The notes under the pieces: model-generated
Databases searched by the model: none
Told to the model about the DNA's origin: nothing
What the model saw: only the letters and a program-made list of their open reading frames with translations
Made by a program: the position numbers and the translations under genes
Shown here: piece by piece, positions 1 through 7,994 of the stretch
Position numbering within the stretch: position 1 is the stretch's first letter
Layout: the number at the start of each line of letters is the position of its first letter
Virus record (IMG/VR): IMGVR_UViG_3300006754_000264
Coordinates: 1 to 20,074 of that record
Origin: a virus
Length of the DNA: 20,074 nucleotides
Reading direction: 5' to 3' (one strand)

Positions 1-1
1 A

Positions 2-160
2 AACGGAGACGGGCAACTGCTTAGAACTACTACCCCGTCAATAACAGTAGCAGAATTGAAAACACTCGTGGCTGGTATAACAGCCGAAGTAAACGACGAA
101 CCCGCTTTTGTAGCCTTTAAAGCCGCGATTGCGATTCTGAATGAAGAATCAATCGCTTAA
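2..160 (+). CDS. C-terminal end of an unidentified plus-strand protein (partial)
   Basis: An open frame runs from the left edge to a TAA at 158-160 and gives the last 52 residues of a protein whose start lies outside the window. The fragment begins NGDGQLLRTTTPS and ends AIAILNEESIA. It has a regular, alternating Ala/Val/Ile character and no stop in frame. The end overlaps the stop of the converging minus-strand gene by 12 nt (149-160), the kind of tight packing seen throughout this genome. I do not recognise a family from so little sequence. The plus-strand virion genes begin further right at 1681, so this could be a structural gene from a separate block, but that is only inference. Confidence 0.6.
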   Translation, partial: NGDGQLLRTTTPSITVAELKTLVAGITAEVNDEPAFVAFKAAIAILNEESIA

Positions 161-499
161 AAATACTTCTTCTAATACTGCTTTTTCTAGTCGGATCGCG
201 TAAATCGGCCCGACTTTTTTTAGTATGGCAAAAACTATGCCTTCTCTTTTATCTATTTCAGATGGCAGAAGCTTCTCTGTAACGTTCTTTAAGGTATCAT
301 CGCCTCCTAGCATAGGAGCAATATGAGTCTCTCCAAAAAGCCAAGTTATATCTGACTGGTCTTCTGTTGCTATATACAGCCCTATTGGCTCGTTATCCCT
401 AAGGCTTTTTTTAAATGCCGGGACCAATTCTTTCTCTAGTACTGATATATTTTTGAATATCTTCTTAATTTTTTCTCGTGATGCTGGATGTTCAAACAT
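149..499 (-). CDS. Hypothetical protein, 116 aa, coupled to dCMP deaminase
   Basis: This 116-residue protein has no family I recognise. It is charged, has no membrane segment or signal peptide, and contains no evident metal-binding motif. Its ATG (497-499) shares one base with the TAA of the upstream dCMP deaminase gene (a TAATG junction), so it is very probably translated by re-initiation from the same mRNA. The transcript would start at the promoter at 926-954. The 3' end overlaps the converging plus-strand gene. Position in an early-type operon with a nucleotide enzyme suggests a takeover or metabolism role, but the sequence itself does not show this. Confidence 0.75.
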   Translation of the reverse strand: MFEHPASREKIKKIFKNISVLEKELVPAFKKSLRDNEPIGLYIATEDQSDITWLFGETHIAPMLGGDDTLKNVTEKLLPSEIDKREGIVFAILKKVGPIYAIRLEKAVLEEVFLSD

Positions 500-906
500 T
501 ACATTTTTTCAATTTCTACACCAAGTTGCTTTAAAACATCAATGCCGTCAGTAATTCTGTATTCATGACGATAGTAGACTTTTTTAACACCCGCTTGAGC
601 AATCATTTTTGAGCAGTCAGGACATGGACTATGCGTGCAGAATAACTCGGCTCCATCAATAGACTCAGAAGACTTTGCCATCTTAATCAAGGCGTTTTGT
701 TCGGCGTGTAAAACGAAGGGATTAGTGCCTCCGTCTTCTTTTTCACAACAGTTAGTATGAAAACCTGAAGGAGTTCCGTTCCAGCCATGAGCTAGGATGC
801 TCCCGTTTTTGACTACAATCGCGCCTACTTTCATTCGATCACACTCAGAAACTTCAGAAAAAAGTTCAGCGGTCTTCATGTAAGCTTCTTTGATCTTAGG
901 CTTCAT
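499..906 (-). CDS. dCMP deaminase (deoxycytidylate deaminase)
   Basis: A zinc-dependent deaminase that converts dCMP to dUMP and so feeds thymidylate synthesis for phage DNA replication in the cytosol. The 135-aa product has the full cytidine/dCMP-deaminase signature: H67-A-E69 (zinc ligand and proton-shuttle Glu) and P94-C95-P-D-C98 (the two Cys zinc ligands). An N-terminal GAIVVKNG...GWNGTPSG stretch (about 28-48) is typical of dCMP deaminases. Length is a little shorter than T4 Cd (193 aa), lacking extra insertions. A near-consensus sigma70 promoter at 926-954 would give a leader of only about 13 nt with no Shine-Dalgarno. The next gene is coupled through a TAATG overlap. The family call is secure. 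I did not assign an allosteric type. Confidence 0.95.
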   Translation of the reverse strand: MKPKIKEAYMKTAELFSEVSECDRMKVGAIVVKNGSILAHGWNGTPSGFHTNCCEKEDGGTNPFVLHAEQNALIKMAKSSESIDGAELFCTHSPCPDCSKMIAQAGVKKVYYRHEYRITDGIDVLKQLGVEIEKM

Positions 907-925
907 AAAATAGATTCTTCTACCT

Positions 926-954
926 ATTATATCATTTAAATACGCTTGTGTCTA
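926..954 (-). promoter_or_regulatory. Sigma70-type promoter for the dCMP deaminase operon
   Basis: Read on the minus strand: -35 TAGACA (949-954, 5 of 6 consensus), a 17-nt spacer, then a perfect -10 TATAAT (926-931). It overlaps the end of the gene at 936-1205. The predicted start near 919 leaves a leader of about 13 nt before the deaminase ATG at 906. Confidence 0.8.
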
Positions 955-1205
955 ATATCTGTAATACCTTGTTCTTCTTTTAAGAACTTCTTATAGGCTT
1001 CAAAATGGCGTATGTCCTCTTGTCCTAAGAAGATCTTACCTGTCTTAGGAGGCCTTGCTTTCTTTTTTTGTACAGGAGGTTTTTCAGATGGCTCCGTGTC
1101 CGTAAGAAAGTTTTCTAACTCTTCTTGAGGGATTTTGTACTTCTCTTCTTGAGTAGGTTCTACAGCTTTAGCTGCCGCTGGCTTCCTAGGCTTTCTTACT
1201 GTCAT
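936..1205 (-). CDS. Small basic/proline-rich hypothetical protein, 89 aa
   Basis: An 89-aa protein with a strongly basic, Lys/Pro/Ala-rich N-terminal half (VRKPRKPAAAKAVEPTQ) and a charged helical C-terminal part (HFEAYKKFLKEEQGI). I do not recognise a family. The composition would suit a nucleic-acid-binding or internal virion protein, which is speculative. The ATG overlaps the TGA of the upstream gene by 4 nt (ATGA at 1202-1205), indicating translational coupling. The downstream deaminase has its own promoter inside the 3' end of this gene. Confidence 0.75.
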   Translation of the reverse strand: MTVRKPRKPAAAKAVEPTQEEKYKIPQEELENFLTDTEPSEKPPVQKKKARPPKTGKIFLGQEDIRHFEAYKKFLKEEQGITDIRHKRI

Positions 1206-1600
1206 ATCCTTCGCCTCCTACAAGTAGAACAGCCTGCCCAGCCATTTACCCTAGAAGGGCCTGGATATTGTGTTCCTGGGCCATCCGCACTAGAATTAAC
1301 TTCTACAAGGCCGGGGGCCAATGTAGATGCTTTCTTAGTTCTCTTATCAGCCCAATCTTGCCAGCCCCACATATCTTCTGATCCGTAGACGTGAGGATTT
1401 TGTTCAGAATTATTAGCCATAGAAGCTCTGGTATTTCTAGAAAGTCCTGGATTAACTCTATTAGAGGACTTTAAATATTTGTCCTGAGATAGGGCCTCTC
1501 TAACATACGCCATGTTCTGAGTTGTTCTGGCCCTGTAGTCAGAGTTTTGTCTTAGGGTTTTCCAAGACTCATATGGCGCATTTGAAGAATTAATAGCCAT
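1202..1600 (-). CDS. Hypothetical protein, 132 aa, Asn/Ser/Arg-rich
   Basis: A 132-aa protein of unknown family. It is rich in Asn, Ser and Arg, looks poorly ordered, and ends in a short Cys-x-x-Cys followed by four arginines (CSTCRRRRI). No membrane segment or enzyme motif is visible. It starts the minus-strand operon, diverging from the virion block across the 80-nt region 1601-1680, and is coupled to the 89-aa gene by a 4-nt ATGA overlap. No good Shine-Dalgarno precedes its ATG. Codon use looks like that of its neighbours and the frame is open throughout, so I take it as real. The ORF on the opposite strand at 1125-1388 is a shadow. Confidence 0.7.
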   Translation of the reverse strand: MAINSSNAPYESWKTLRQNSDYRARTTQNMAYVREALSQDKYLKSSNRVNPGLSRNTRASMANNSEQNPHVYGSEDMWGWQDWADKRTKKASTLAPGLVEVNSSADGPGTQYPGPSRVNGWAGCSTCRRRRI

Positions 1601-1680
1601 TTTTATTTCTATCTAAGATGTCTTTAAACAAAAAATCAAAATTAGAGTTTAAAGAAAAGAACGTATAACTCAATTAAATC
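1601..1680. promoter_or_regulatory. Divergent intergenic region, A/T-rich
   Basis: Eighty bases separate the minus-strand gene starting at 1600 from the plus-strand gene starting at 1681, so promoters in both directions are expected. On the plus strand a TATAAC lies at about 1662-1667 with only a poor -35 (TTAGAG, 16-nt spacer). On the minus strand there is a TTGATT followed 17 nt later by TTAGAT. Neither is convincing. The bases just before the plus-strand ATG (ATTAAATCATG) recur before the major capsid gene at 8519. Confidence 0.3.
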
Positions 1681-2025
1681 ATGGCTACCAGCAAAATGTC
1701 TCGGCCTGGGGCAGAAGAAAGCGGCACTTTAGAGACCATAAGCGCATTTGATTTTGGCGAACCCGAAGTTGTCCCTGTAGAAATCAGCGAGGGGAAGTTT
1801 CTGTATCTTAAAGAACCGTGTGCCGAAGATCTTATCTATATCTCGGAGATCAATGACGACAAGAAACTAGGAGAGATCGAAGCAACACTTCAGACAATCT
1901 GCATCCTTCATGCTCCCGAAGCTGGGGGCAAAAAGTTGTCTATGAGAGATGCTAAAAAATTAACTGCAAGACAACTAAAAAAGATTGGCGAGGCCCTTGG
2001 TAGCTTATTAGGATCTGATGAGTGA
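1681..2025 (+). CDS. Possible tail assembly chaperone, 114 aa
   Basis: First gene of the virion block. The 114-aa product has the general shape of phage tail assembly chaperones: a variable N-terminus, a beta-rich stretch (about 28-50), then a short helical domain ending in KLTARQLKKIGEALGSLLG. That resemblance is by eye and not diagnostic. The gene lies two genes before the tail sheath, a plausible place for such a protein. Its TGA (2023-2025) overlaps the next ATG (2018) by 8 nt in a different frame. Chaperone pairs are often joined by programmed frameshifting, but the alternative frame is open only from 2012 and I see no slippery sequence, so ordinary translational coupling is more likely. 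No clear Shine-Dalgarno precedes the ATG. Confidence 0.5.
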   Translation: MATSKMSRPGAEESGTLETISAFDFGEPEVVPVEISEGKFLYLKEPCAEDLIYISEINDDKKLGEIEATLQTICILHAPEAGGKKLSMRDAKKLTARQLKKIGEALGSLLGSDE

Positions 2026-2446
2026 GAAATACTCTACGATAAGAAGGCATAACTATACTATCTCTATAGTTGATAAGAATAGCAATGCTTTATATTTTAG
2101 AGATATCACAGGAGGAGACTTAGAATTTTTTGAGAGGTTTTTTGAAGAGAGCAAGGAATTATCAATAAGTGACGTTATAGATATACTAGAGGAGATAAAC
2201 TTATCGACTATAAAGATAGGCCAATTAACACCAAAGGTTATAAGAGAAGTTTTTGAAATTGTAGTGAAAGAGATATTTTGCAATTTTATGCCTAAACTCA
2301 AATGGTTAGAGGTATGTTACGCTTTACAAAATAATTCTTTTGTTGCGATGAATTTTTTTGAGTCTCAACCCATGACTAAAATTATGGCAATGATTCAAGT
2401 CCACCAGGATGCAATATCCGAAGCAAATAAATCGCAATCTAAATGA
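2018..2446 (+). CDS. Hypothetical virion-block protein, 142 aa
   Basis: A 142-aa mainly helical protein, noticeably rich in Ile, Phe and acidic residues and with A/T-rich codons compared with the sheath gene. It overlaps the preceding gene by 8 nt and the following gene by 4 nt (ATGA), so the three small genes form one translational unit feeding into the sheath gene. No motif identifies it. A role in tail or baseplate assembly, for example as the second half of a chaperone pair, is inferred from position only. It has no signal peptide or clear transmembrane helix. Confidence 0.7.
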   Translation: MSEKYSTIRRHNYTISIVDKNSNALYFRDITGGDLEFFERFFEESKELSISDVIDILEEINLSTIKIGQLTPKVIREVFEIVVKEIFCNFMPKLKWLEVCYALQNNSFVAMNFFESQPMTKIMAMIQVHQDAISEANKSQSK

Positions 2447-2685
2447 CAGACGAATTAAGACTGAGACTCATATTAATCTTGTGCTCGATCGTAGTACACA
2501 AGAATGACCCCGAGCTAAAGGGGTTTGTTAAAGTGTGTTCTCACCACGTTACAGACTCTGACTTTAATAGGATAATGCGTAAATCTCTTAAAATCTTAGA
2601 GTTTCAAAAATGTGGTAGTGAAAGCTGCCCAGATTGGTTAATGAATAACTTGTTTGAATTGTACAAAAACGATCCAGAAGATTAA
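2443..2685 (+). CDS. Hypothetical virion-block protein, 80 aa
   Basis: A small 80-aa protein with a hydrophobic N-terminal helix (LRLRLILILCSIVV, about 5-18), several Cys residues and an acidic end (LYKNDPED). The N-terminal helix is short for a membrane span, so it may be a buried helix. It begins with an ATGA overlap with the preceding gene and ends 66 nt before the tail sheath. I do not recognise the family. Its place between a chaperone-like gene and the sheath suggests a small assembly factor. Confidence 0.65.
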   Translation: MTDELRLRLILILCSIVVHKNDPELKGFVKVCSHHVTDSDFNRIMRKSLKILEFQKCGSESCPDWLMNNLFELYKNDPED

Positions 2686-2692
2686 AGCTTAT

Positions 2693-2704
2693 AAATGGCC
2701 ATTT
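2693..2704. promoter_or_regulatory. 12-bp perfect palindrome upstream of the sheath gene
   Basis: AAATGGCCATTT (2693-2704) is a perfect inverted repeat in the 66-nt gap before the sheath ATG. It directly follows TTATA, so TATAAATG (2691-2697 region) resembles a T4-type late promoter element. This may be an operator or late-promoter region or chance. No Shine-Dalgarno is visible before the sheath ATG at 2752. Confidence 0.25.
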
Positions 2705-2751
2705 GTTTAAAGGGTATCTGAAAGGCCTCTTACTTTGTAAAGATTTAATTT

Positions 2752-5700
2752 ATGGCTAATCCTGTAAACATCAATGTAGGCGCTCTACAGCGCCCCGGAG
2801 TGTTTGTTACTCAGTCTGCGACTGGCGGATTACCTCAGCCCTTGGCATCTCATGCCATTGGCTACATCTTTGGCTCTACACCCGTAGATCCATATGATGG
2901 GAATCCCCTGGACGAGTATTCATCTCTCCCCCCGTACCTACCAACACAAGTTGGTTCTCTAGAAGATTGGGTTCAAAAAGCTGGTGGAGTCCCCACCTCT
3001 TCTAACAACTTAAAATCTATCGCTTCATATGATTCCGTGAAAGCATTCTTTGAGAATGTTGGCGTTAATGGAATTCTATATTACACTCGCGTAACTCCTA
3101 CTCCAGAGTCCAAGGTCGTTATGACTAAGGCAGCTGGTTGGAACTTATTTTCATTAAAAATTGGCGATCGTTACTTCGGAGATAAGTCTCTGGGTATCAA
3201 CGATTCCGATGGCTTAGAGATCAGAGTTATTACAACTACTGCTCTTGATGCAAATGATAACGCGTTTGATATCGTAGGTTATCTTTCACAAGATGATCCT
3301 GACTTCAAGACGTTCTATAGAATCGAGCAAACAGACGAAGAAGCAAAACAAGCTACCTTCAGAATTTACTCTAAAGACGTTCGCGTAATCCCGACCATCC
3401 AAAGCTTCAAAGGTTATCAGATTTCTGATACCGCATACTCAACTCCAACAGATGCAGGAACTATTAGTCGCTATGTTCCGATCAAAGAGCTTGATTTTAG
3501 ATGCGTTGCTAGAGACGTATCATCACAAGAACCAATTCTTCCTATCTCTGGCTCTGCCATTGGTAATTTCTTAGAAGAAACATCTGTAACTGGAAAGACC
3601 GCTTCTGCTGGCTCGTTCACCGCTTCAACTGGCGTTGTTACAATGGGCTTAGGAGAGATCGCTAAGCTTAGCATTGGAGCCGATGCTCTTGCTGCTGGTG
3701 ATAAAGTTGTTTTTGAAGGAATCAATCCTGGCCAAGCTGCTTATAGTTCTGCCGGTGAGCTTCCTACTGGAAATATTTTCTATAGCACTACATACACTGT
3801 TTTAAGTGTATCTGGCGATACTTTTATCCTCGATAATGGTTCGAGTGCTGCTCTCACTTTCACGTCTAATTACGACTTAGAAGTAAGAGTTCGTAGACTT
3901 GCATATGACCCTGCTGTTCAAGCAGACGTATTTAAAGCAATCGAAGACTTCTTGCTTGATCAAGAGATCTACGCTGCTGACAGCAACATTCCAGATAACA
4001 AGATTGTAGCCGTTACTACTGACGAAAGAGTCGGAAAAGACGACCATATCAAATGGTCCGATGGATTCGCCGCTTATTATCAGTGGGATGCTGGCACTAC
4101 CGCTTTCACTGCAGGAGCAGCTGGAGGAGGCCTAACCGAGGTTCCTAATGGAACGATCACTTCTGTAGGCGGTAATGTTACAAGAACTGGATATGTTCCT
4201 GACAGCGTCCAAGTCTTCTATGTAAACATCGCAGGAGAGAACAGAGTCATTATTGCTAATGGCGCTACTCCAGACGAGCTTACAGCAGACATCGTTAAGT
4301 CGCTCAAAGAAGTTCTTGCAGAGAAAGAACTCGATCCTTACTATGATGTAGATGCAGTTACTGTTGACTACTCTGGTTTAGGAGCTGGTAACTTTGCACC
4401 TAACAACGGCGTCGGAATCTCCACATCTACTGCTAATGCAGGTAAGCCTGCTCTTCGTCCTACAAATGACGGAAAAGCACTTACAGGTAGTGTTGCAACG
4501 ACGGCTTCTAACACAACTATCCAAGGATCAACTTTAGCTCAGAGCGGCACAGTTGAGCTCTTAGCAAGCGGAGCTTTATTAGGTTCAGGCACGGATTTCC
4601 TTTCATCTATTGCCCCCGGATATAGACTCCTTATTGGATCCGCTACATATGAAGTTGTTACTGTTTCCTCTAACACTCAGGCTATTGTTAGTAACGTAGC
4701 TGGTGACACTATTGCTGCTGGCGCAAGCTACAGTTCAGTGACAACCAAATTTACTGAGAGCCTTTATAATGGATCTTATGTTGTTATTAATGGTTACAGA
4801 TTCGAGGTTGCAAGTGTAACCAACGATTCTGCTTTCGTTGTAACTTCTGCTCCTACATTCACTTCTAGTTCTACTACGGTGTTCCTAGATAGTTCTATTG
4901 CTAATGGATTCTATCGTCACGATTATATCCTTAAAGTAAAAATTACTTCTAAGAACGGCATCCCTTCTCCTGTTGTTCCCGGTCTTAACAGATACGGACA
5001 GAGAGATACTAACGTAGTTAGAATCAGTTCACTTTCTGAAGCTGCTGACTTCTCTGCTTATAAGTTATCTTCTAAAGCAAGAGCTCAGGACTTTGTTTAT
5101 GCTATCGAGCAAGGCATGGGTGCCAGCGAATATCGCCCTGGTTTCCTCTTTGCCCCAGAAGCATACGCAAGCTTCAAGCAAGAAACTAGTGTTCTTACCA
5201 AGAAAGAAGCAAGAGAAGAAAGAGTGAAAATCTCTCAAGCACTTCTAAGAGCTGCCGAAGGTAAGCTTGGTGAAGTTGAGGGTATCTCTGGTACTCAGCA
5301 CATCGCCCTTATCGATTGTGGAGGTGATGAACTCAGCTTGAGTGAAGTACAAGATGAACTCGCCTATGTTAAGTCTACAGCCGGTGCTCCTTTTGGACAT
5401 GGTGCTTTCTATGCTCCTTACATTAAGAACGGTGCTGATAGATTTGTTCCTCCTAGCGCGTACATTGCAGGTATTGCCTGCTCTAGATACGTTAACGAAG
5501 GATTCCAACAAGCCCCTGCTGGTGCAAGATATCCGCTAAGAGGGGCCAATGGCCTCCGCTTCGATATCACGGCTCAACAGCAAGAAGTTACATACCCTCT
5601 AGGCCTCAATCCAATTAGAAGCCTACCCAATAGAGGAATTGTTGCCTGGGGTGCTAGAACAATGAGTCCAAACGCCCTCTTCAAGTTTGTTAACACGAGA

Positions 5701-6084
5701 GCGATCCTTAACGTCCTTCTAGACGTTATGGCTAGGAGCTTCGACGATGTTCTCTTTGAGCAGATCGATTCCGCTGGTACACTCTATTCTAGAGCCAAGT
5801 CTATTGCCTCTCAGGTTATGGGCCAACTTTATCGTCAGGGTGCGCTCTTTGGCGCAAGACCAGAACAGGCATACCTGGTTGTTTGCTCTGATGCCAACAA
5901 CAGCCTGGCTGATCTGGAAAATGGAACATTAAGACTCGATGCTTATGTGGCTACATCGCCAACGCTTGAGCGTCTAGTTGTTACTGTGGTTAGAACACCT
6001 GCTGGTCAGGTTGCTCAGGTACAGGATTCGTTCTCTAGAAACGTAGATAGATTCGACTATCTCCTTAACCAAACTACCGTTTGA
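2752..6084 (+). CDS. Tail sheath protein (contractile tail), 1110 aa
   Basis: Forms the contractile outer tube of the tail. The N-terminus has the usual sheath strand RPGVFV (about 14-19) and a FFENVGVNGILYYTRV segment (about 100-115) like the 'FF..GG..aYvvRv' motif of sheaths. The C-terminal domain (about 890-1110) has the family hallmarks: WGARTM near 966, FKFVNTRAILNVL, a QLYRQGALFGARPEQAYLV segment, and a terminal strand typical of sheath interlocking. At 1110 aa it is far longer than T4 gp18 (659) or Mu L (about 495). The extra mass is a Ser/Thr/Gly-rich central insertion (about 280-750) with two similar beta repeats around 605-650 and 660-715 of the 'G(S/T)GTDF...PGYRLLIG...V.SNTQA' kind. 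The insertion probably forms surface domains. The sheath lies upstream of the head genes, unlike the Mu order. Confidence 0.92.
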   Translation: MANPVNINVGALQRPGVFVTQSATGGLPQPLASHAIGYIFGSTPVDPYDGNPLDEYSSLPPYLPTQVGSLEDWVQKAGGVPTSSNNLKSIASYDSVKAFFENVGVNGILYYTRVTPTPESKVVMTKAAGWNLFSLKIGDRYFGDKSLGINDSDGLEIRVITTTALDANDNAFDIVGYLSQDDPDFKTFYRIEQTDEEAKQATFRIYSKDVRVIPTIQSFKGYQISDTAYSTPTDAGTISRYVPIKELDFRCVARDVSSQEPILPISGSAIGNFLEETSVTGKTASAGSFTASTGVVTMGLGEIAKLSIGADALAAGDKVVFEGINPGQAAYSSAGELPTGNIFYSTTYTVLSVSGDTFILDNGSSAALTFTSNYDLEVRVRRLAYDPAVQADVFKAIEDFLLDQEIYAADSNIPDNKIVAVTTDERVGKDDHIKWSDGFAAYYQWDAGTTAFTAGAAGGGLTEVPNGTITSVGGNVTRTGYVPDSVQVFYVNIAGENRVIIANGATPDELTADIVKSLKEVLAEKELDPYYDVDAVTVDYSGLGAGNFAPNNGVGISTSTANAGKPALRPTNDGKALTGSVATTASNTTIQGSTLAQSGTVELLASGALLGSGTDFLSSIAPGYRLLIGSATYEVVTVSSNTQAIVSNVAGDTIAAGASYSSVTTKFTESLYNGSYVVINGYRFEVASVTNDSAFVVTSAPTFTSSSTTVFLDSSIANGFYRHDYILKVKITSKNGIPSPVVPGLNRYGQRDTNVVRISSLSEAADFSAYKLSSKARAQDFVYAIEQGMGASEYRPGFLFAPEAYASFKQETSVLTKKEAREERVKISQALLRAAEGKLGEVEGISGTQHIALIDCGGDELSLSEVQDELAYVKSTAGAPFGHGAFYAPYIKNGADRFVPPSAYIAGIACSRYVNEGFQQAPAGARYPLRGANGLRFDITAQQQEVTYPLGLNPIRSLPNRGIVAWGARTMSPNALFKFVNTRAILNVLLDVMARSFDDVLFEQIDSAGTLYSRAKSIASQVMGQLYRQGALFGARPEQAYLVVCSDANNSLADLENGTLRLDAYVATSPTLERLVVTVVRTPAGQVAQVQDSFSRNVDRFDYLLNQTTV

Positions 6085-6093
6085 TAATTAAAA

Positions 6094-7983
6094 ATGTCTG
6101 ATAATCAAGAACAGGTTATAAACTCAAAAGAACCTTTATCTTCTCAACAAAAGAAGAAATCTGTGCATATAGAGATGTTCAGGGCTGGTCCTCAGACCAG
6201 CTCCACTGGGCAAAAGCTGATGTTCACAGAGGAGGATCTGGATCAGGTCATCGGGACTTATGTCCCTGGTGACCACGAGGCCCCTCTTATTATCGGGCAT
6301 GATCAAACAGACGGGACCCCAGCATTGGGTTGGGTAAAAAATCTTTGGAGAAAAGGTAAGGCTTTATGGGGTAACGTTGAACTTACTCCTAAAGCTGAAA
6401 AACTAATTCGCGACGGTGTGTTTAAGAAAGTAAGTAGCTCGTTTTACTTACCCGAGGCTGAGACAAATCCTTACCCCGGAAAATTAGCACTTCGCCATCT
6501 TGGACTAGTATCAATTCCTGCCGTTAAAGGCCTCACCGCTTTTTCCGAAGGTGAACTTAATAACGAAAAAATTATTAACTTGGCTCCCGAAGAGGGGGAC
6601 ATCACTATTTCGTTTAAAGAAGCCTTAGAAACAAACAACTTTGCTATGACTAAAAAGAAAAACAATGACGTAGTCAAGGAGGTCTCGGTCGATCAAACTG
6701 CTGATCATACCGAGGGCGGAATGACCGTCAATATCAATATTGGCGGAGGCAAACCCTCCGTTTATGACGACTCAGGCAATGAAGTCAGCGAAACAGGTGC
6801 TCCTGCCGACTATAAAATGGAGTATGCTGCTGACGAAGAAACAGATGTAGAAATGGCCCCTGAAGCCGAATCTGAAGCCCCCGAGGGTGAAGGTGAAGGT
6901 GATGACATGGGTCTAGAAGATGAAGCTCCCACCGAAGAAGGTGTGGGCGATGAAGAAGCTCCTGCCGAAGAAGGTATGGGTGATGAAGAGGGAGAAGGCA
7001 TTGAGCCTGCTAAAGAGGAAGGCGAAGAAGATATCTCTGGTGAAATGGAGAATAACGACAAGAAAATTGCCTCTCTAGCTGCCGAGTACGACGAAGACGA
7101 GCTCTTCCAAGCACTGGCTCTCAAGAAGCAGGCCGGATCCATGATGGAGAAGGGCGCTTCCTATGGCGAAATGCCAGAAGGACTCAAAAAGCACGAGGAA
7201 GAGAAAGAAGGAAAGGGTGAGGATGACGAAGAGAAAAAGGAAGAGGCTGATCACGCTGAAGAAGTAGTTGATAACGCCAAAGAAAAGGAAGATGAGAAGA
7301 AAGAGAAAGAAGAGGAGGATCGCGCTGAGGAAGTAGTTAACAGCGGCGAAGGCTGCGACAACACGGAAGAAGAAAAGAAGAAAGAAGAGGACGAGGATGA
7401 GGATGAGAAAAAATCTGACACGTCCGAAAAGGTTAAAGAAGAAAAGAAAGAAGAGAAAGCTGACCTTGCTGAAGAAGCCGCATCCGTGGCTACAGAATCT
7501 CTAGATCATAGCGAATCCGCTATTGGAGATCAGAGCGTTGAGAATCTTAACGCCCGTGTAGCCGAACTCGAGGAAGAGCTTGGTAAGCAAAGAAAGCTAG
7601 CTCGAGAGAAAGAAATTTCTTCGTTTGCTGAAGGACTTTTCGAGTCCGGTAAGTTGACCGAACAAGTCGTTCCTAAGGGCGATCTCGTTCGTTTCATGGA
7701 GACTCTTAACAATAAGAACTCTGTGAATTTCTCGGAGACCGGAAAGGCATCTCAATTTGACTTCCTACGTGGAGTTCTTGATTCCTTACCATCTATGGTC
7801 TCGTTTGAAGAGTTTGCAACACCAGCTTCTGCACCCAAAAAGTCGAAGTCGGTTGAGCCCAACGCTTCTGGATACGCTTACGATCCAAACACCGCAAATG
7901 TTCATGCAGATGCATTATCTTATGCTGAAGAGAACGACTGCGATTACTTAACAGCTGTTAAGTTTGTTATTAACAACAACTAA
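6094..7983 (+). CDS. Prohead protease–scaffold fusion (Mu gpI-like), 629 aa
   Basis: Serves as the capsid maturation protease joined to the internal scaffold. Residues about 22-150 match Mu-type gpI proteases: IIGHDQTDGTPALGWVKNLW (H69, W80), then GVFKKVSSSFYLPE (Ser114-116), then LGLVSIPAVKGL. A long highly acidic Glu/Asp/Lys low-complexity region follows (about 225-470), then a coiled coil (about 490-520, ENLNARVAELEEELGKQRK). The C-terminus (ALSYAEENDCDYLTAVKFV) is like those of phage scaffolds that bind the capsid protein. The next genes are cement and major capsid, the expected order. An internal ATG at 6721 (residue 210) is preceded by GAGGGCGGA and could start a scaffold-only product of 420 aa, as Mu makes from its I/Z region. 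The catalytic residues were not assigned with certainty. Confidence 0.85.
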   Translation: MSDNQEQVINSKEPLSSQQKKKSVHIEMFRAGPQTSSTGQKLMFTEEDLDQVIGTYVPGDHEAPLIIGHDQTDGTPALGWVKNLWRKGKALWGNVELTPKAEKLIRDGVFKKVSSSFYLPEAETNPYPGKLALRHLGLVSIPAVKGLTAFSEGELNNEKIINLAPEEGDITISFKEALETNNFAMTKKKNNDVVKEVSVDQTADHTEGGMTVNINIGGGKPSVYDDSGNEVSETGAPADYKMEYAADEETDVEMAPEAESEAPEGEGEGDDMGLEDEAPTEEGVGDEEAPAEEGMGDEEGEGIEPAKEEGEEDISGEMENNDKKIASLAAEYDEDELFQALALKKQAGSMMEKGASYGEMPEGLKKHEEEKEGKGEDDEEKKEEADHAEEVVDNAKEKEDEKKEKEEEDRAEEVVNSGEGCDNTEEEKKKEEDEDEDEKKSDTSEKVKEEKKEEKADLAEEAASVATESLDHSESAIGDQSVENLNARVAELEEELGKQRKLAREKEISSFAEGLFESGKLTEQVVPKGDLVRFMETLNNKNSVNFSETGKASQFDFLRGVLDSLPSMVSFEEFATPASAPKKSKSVEPNASGYAYDPNTANVHADALSYAEENDCDYLTAVKFVINNN

Positions 7984-7994
7984 GGTAAATACTA

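Noticed and set aside
1125-1388. 87-aa plus-strand ORF
   Set aside because: It lies opposite two coupled minus-strand genes and has no start context. Treated as a shadow.
1618-1668. 16-codon plus-strand ORF (MSLNKKSKLEFKEKNV) in the divergent gap
   Set aside because: It is very short, without a ribosome site, in A-rich DNA where chance Lys-rich ORFs are expected.
2005-2025. Programmed frameshift joining the 114-aa and 142-aa genes, as in tail assembly chaperones
   Set aside because: The second frame has a stop at 2009-2011 and there is no slippery heptamer in the remaining few codons. An 8-nt overlap with a good ATG explains it better.
6810-7142. 110-aa minus-strand Ser/Pro-rich ORF
   Set aside because: It is the antisense reading of the Glu-rich scaffold repeats, which always gives Ser-rich open frames.
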